Part shown: in pieces, positions 62,165 to 64,000 of the stretch | How the letters are laid out: each line of letters starts with the position of its first letter | How positions within the stretch are numbered: position 1 is the stretch's first letter | From: Anaerolineaceae bacterium | GTDB taxonomy: Bacteria; Chloroflexota; Anaerolineae; Aggregatilineales; Phototrophicaceae | Direction: 5' to 3' | Length of the DNA stretch: 64,000 nt | Assembly: GCA_016124855.1 (NCBI GenBank) | Contig: WGMX01000032.1 | Coordinates: forward strand, 1 to 64,000 | Position numbers and translations under genes: made by a program | The notes under the pieces: generated by a model | Databases searched by the model: none | Told to the model about the DNA's origin: nothing | Seen by the model: only the letters and a program-made list of their open reading frames with translations

Positions 62165-63162
62165 TATGCCACCTCCGCAATCTGCACTTGCCGTCCGCTT
62201 CGCACCGATTCGATAGCCGCCAGCCCGATTTGTACCGCCGCCATTCCGTCTTCAGCCGTGACGCACGGTTGAACATCAGTAGTCATCACATCATAAAAAT
62301 GTTTGAGTTGTGTCCAATAAGGATCCTCAGCCAACGGACTGGTCGGAATCATGGCTTCGGCTGCTGCAACATTCTTTTCCTTCATATAGACAGCTAATGG
62401 CGTTGTACTATCCATCGGCTGCTCAATTAAACCCGCATCGCCTGCGATCTCGAAACCCGTTCGAAACATCCCGGCGGCATATGCCCAACCACCTTCTATG
62501 TTGCTGATTGCGCCGCTCGTATGTTTGAGGATCACCAGCGCATAATCTTCAGTCGCGTTTGGTCGCTGTCCACGCAAACTTTTGGCGAATACACTCTCGA
62601 CATCACCAGCCACCCAGCGGGCAAAATCAAAATCATGAACCATCAAATCAAGCATCATCCCGCCCGACCGGTCGAAATCCATCAGCCAATTGTCAGATGC
62701 CCATTTGGGTAATGCGCTGCATCGTGTAAACCGCTGTACCGCCACCTTACCAATATCTCCACGCGCCACCACTTCCTTTGCCTGCACATACGCCGGTGCG
62801 AACCGCAGCACCTGCGCCACCAGCAAATGAACATTGGCCTGCTTGCAAACTCGGATCATTTCAGCTGCTTGAGCGACAGTCCGTGCTAATGGCTTTTCGC
62901 ACACGACGTGCTTACCTGCGGCAGCAGCTTGTATCACCATGTCACGATGCAGATGTGTAGGAGTACATACATCAATCACATCGACCTGTTTAAGCAGCTC
63001 ATCCAGCGACTCAAACGGCTGTGTTGCATATTCCACTGCGAGCTTCTGCGCCCGTTCTGGATCAGCCGAACAAATACCAACAAGTTCGACAGGCAGCTTT
63101 GCCCAGGCCGCCGCATGAGTGCGGCCCATAAAACCGCTGCCCACAATTCCGATCTTAAGCAT
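62164..63162 (-). CDS. Gfo/Idh/MocA-family oxidoreductase (second of the pair)
   Basis: 332-residue dehydrogenase with a canonical cofactor loop (KIGIVGSGFMGRTHAAAW), the catalytic VCEKPLARTVAQA motif near residue 95 and the GGMMLDLMVHDFDFARWVAGD segment with active-site Asp/His. The frame is open 36 nt upstream, but ATG 63162 begins directly at the domain, with AGGGG about 12 nt upstream. First gene of the leftward sugar operon. Likely role: oxidation or reduction of a sugar or cyclitol brought in by the transporter encoded downstream. Confidence 0.88.
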   Translation of the reverse strand: MLKIGIVGSGFMGRTHAAAWAKLPVELVGICSADPERAQKLAVEYATQPFESLDELLKQVDVIDVCTPTHLHRDMVIQAAAAGKHVVCEKPLARTVAQAAEMIRVCKQANVHLLVAQVLRFAPAYVQAKEVVARGDIGKVAVQRFTRCSALPKWASDNWLMDFDRSGGMMLDLMVHDFDFARWVAGDVESVFAKSLRGQRPNATEDYALVILKHTSGAISNIEGGWAYAAGMFRTGFEIAGDAGLIEQPMDSTTPLAVYMKEKNVAAAEAMIPTSPLAEDPYWTQLKHFYDVMTTDVQPCVTAEDGMAAVQIGLAAIESVRSGRQVQIAEVA

Positions 63163-63385
63163 TTTTCGTTCATCCCCTGTAAATAAATATAAACTCACCT
63201 TCCATATAAGCTGAGATTAACATCAAAATGAAGAAATAGTTATGCTTTTGAACCGCGCGTTTAACAAACGGATCAAAATATAAGACTGTACAACAAACAG
63301 TAACGGATCGAATTAATAACAAATCACCAATTTTTCGGAAATATTTTTGAACCTAATTCACCATTACGGAGTACATAAGATAGCA

Positions 63386-63418
63386 GCAAAATAGACAAGA
63401 GTTACCTGTCTATTTTGC
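63386..63418. promoter_or_regulatory. 33-bp palindrome in the divergent region (candidate operator)
   Basis: GCAAAATAGACA (63386-63397) and TGTCTATTTTGC (63407-63418) are perfect inverted repeats with a 9-nt centre. A terminator is not needed between divergent genes and no T-run follows on either side, so an operator for a dimeric or tetrameric regulator is the likeliest role. It lies 150 nt before the binding-protein gene and 224 nt from the sugar operon. Confidence 0.45.
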
Positions 63419-63490
63419 ACAGGACAACCAAGTATTCTATTGCACATTGAGTATCTATGTGTTAAGTTTTACCCTCAGTTAAGCTTTGAG

Positions 63491-63522
63491 ACTGCCACAG
63501 TCAATGACTTAACTGTGGCGGT
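63491..63522 (+). promoter_or_regulatory. Stem-loop in the leader of the oligopeptide-binding protein gene
   Basis: ACTGCCACAGT pairs with ACTGTGGCGGT (one G-T wobble) around a 10-nt loop, 46 nt before the start codon. It could be an attenuating or stabilising structure in the 5' leader, or a second operator. Confidence 0.45.
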
Positions 63523-63568
63523 AAGAAAGTAAACCGAGTCGTTTTTAATTTAGGAGGATAGAAAGTAA

Positions 63569-64000
63569 ATGCTGCGTTCAAGGAACTTCGCACGTTTCCT
63601 GACGATTGCTGTCCTGTTGATGGCGTTAACCGCCGTTAGCATGGTACACGCTCAGGACAAAAAAATATTGACCACTGGTATTAATATGACCAACGGCGAT
63701 CCCGAATCGCTTGACCCCGGTCTTGCTCAGGATACCAAACAGATTCAAATTTTGGATGAACTTTATGTTGGTCTTACCCGTTTGGACGAAGTCAGCCTCG
63801 AAGTCAAACCCGGTTTGGCCGAAAGCTGGACGATTTCGGAAGACGGCAAGGTCTTCACCTTCAAACTGCGTAAGGATATTCCTTGGGTTCGTTACAACGC
63901 TGATACTGATGCAGTTGAAGAACTCAAAGATGATGCCGGCAACGTTCGTTATGTGACCGCCAACGATCTGGTATACGCTTGGAAGCGTAACTTCGACCCC
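63569..64000 (+). CDS. Oligopeptide ABC transporter substrate-binding protein, family 5 (cut by window edge)
   Basis: The first 144 codons of a family-5 solute-binding protein; the frame stays open to base 64000. Residues 1-about 29 are a Sec signal peptide (MLRSRNFARFLTIAVLLMAL...) ending MVHA, with predicted cleavage before QDK and no lipobox cysteine. The mature part has NGDPESLDPGLAQDT and LAESWTISEDGKVFTFKLRKDIPW, hallmarks of OppA/DppA receptors; ANDLVYAWKRNFDP is closer to OppA. AGGAGG at 63552-63557 gives a strong ribosome site. The protein differs from the family-5 receptor at 22515. Downstream permease genes would lie outside the window. Confidence 0.9.
   Translation, partial: MLRSRNFARFLTIAVLLMALTAVSMVHAQDKKILTTGINMTNGDPESLDPGLAQDTKQIQILDELYVGLTRLDEVSLEVKPGLAESWTISEDGKVFTFKLRKDIPWVRYNADTDAVEELKDDAGNVRYVTANDLVYAWKRNFDP

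Larger units (their letters stand above)
63163..63568. promoter_or_regulatory. Divergent control region between the sugar operon and an oligopeptide-binding protein gene
   Basis: 406 bp without a gene, A/T-rich, feeding transcription in both directions. It contains a 12-bp perfect inverted repeat at 63386-63418 and an 11-bp one at 63491-63522, both listed separately. Several weak -35/-10 pairs exist on the plus strand, for example TTGCAC and TAAGTT with 17-nt spacing around 63441-63469; none is convincing. Confidence 0.45.

Overview
The window reads as chromosomal DNA of a free-living heterotrophic bacterium of moderate G+C. The PyrF-PyrE and PurK-PurE fusions, the large PurL, the many ABC importers for peptides, sugars and nucleosides, and secreted binding proteins without a lipobox cysteine fit a member of the Chloroflexota (Anaerolineae-like). 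That placement is an inference from gene content, not from a marker gene. No rRNA, tRNA, CRISPR array, transposase or phage gene was seen.

Layout. (1) 1-2654: a GH4 glycosidase and a PfkB-family sugar kinase. (2) 2647-18052: two back-to-back nucleotide operons. The pyrimidine operon pyrC-pyrB-pyrFE-pyrD runs leftward and the purine operon purL-purC-purF-purD-purM-purN-purKE runs rightward, from one 182-bp intergenic region. Both use gene fusions and short overlaps. (3) 18222-22284: a DUF952 protein, a nucleoside hydrolase, an atypical Gfo/Idh/MocA oxidoreductase and N-acetylglucosamine-6-phosphate deacetylase. (4) 22515-44326: a 22-kb block entirely on the plus strand. It holds a peptide-type ABC importer without ATPases, a proline-iminopeptidase-like hydrolase, an acetamidase/formamidase, three glutamine-synthetase-fold proteins of three different subfamilies, an SDR, an aldehyde dehydrogenase, a complete branched-chain-amino-acid-type (Liv) importer, a FluG-type amidohydrolase, an AT-rich FRG-domain gene, and two M20 metallopeptidases. 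(5) 44642-46015: a small membrane protein and an acetyltransferase. (6) 46552-55302: a leftward operon coupling a BMP/Nup-type nucleoside ABC importer to a molybdenum hydroxylase of the xanthine dehydrogenase family. (7) 55617-56567: a D-amino-acid oxidase. (8) 56613-63162: a leftward sugar operon with two Gfo/Idh/MocA dehydrogenases, a GntR/FadR regulator, a Tat-exported sugar-binding protein, and one polypeptide fusing both sugar permeases. (9) From 63569: the start of an oligopeptide-binding protein, cut by the window edge.

How the genes work together. Region 2 makes UMP and most of IMP; purB, purH and carAB are not here. Region 6 looks like purine or nucleoside uptake followed by oxidation. 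Region 4 is the most unusual part. Ligases of the glutamine synthetase fold, an alcohol/aldehyde oxidation pair, and amide- and peptide-cleaving hydrolases suggest a catabolic route in which an imported amine or amino alcohol is gamma-glutamylated, oxidised and released by hydrolysis. One of the GS proteins and the adjacent amidohydrolase look like a split version of fungal FluG, and another resembles vertebrate lengsin.

Two recurring patterns cut across the regions. All five extracellular binding proteins have a predicted mature N-terminus beginning Gln-Asp after an Ala cleavage site and have no lipobox. In all four operons whose binding-protein gene is complete, that gene is followed directly by a strong stem-loop.
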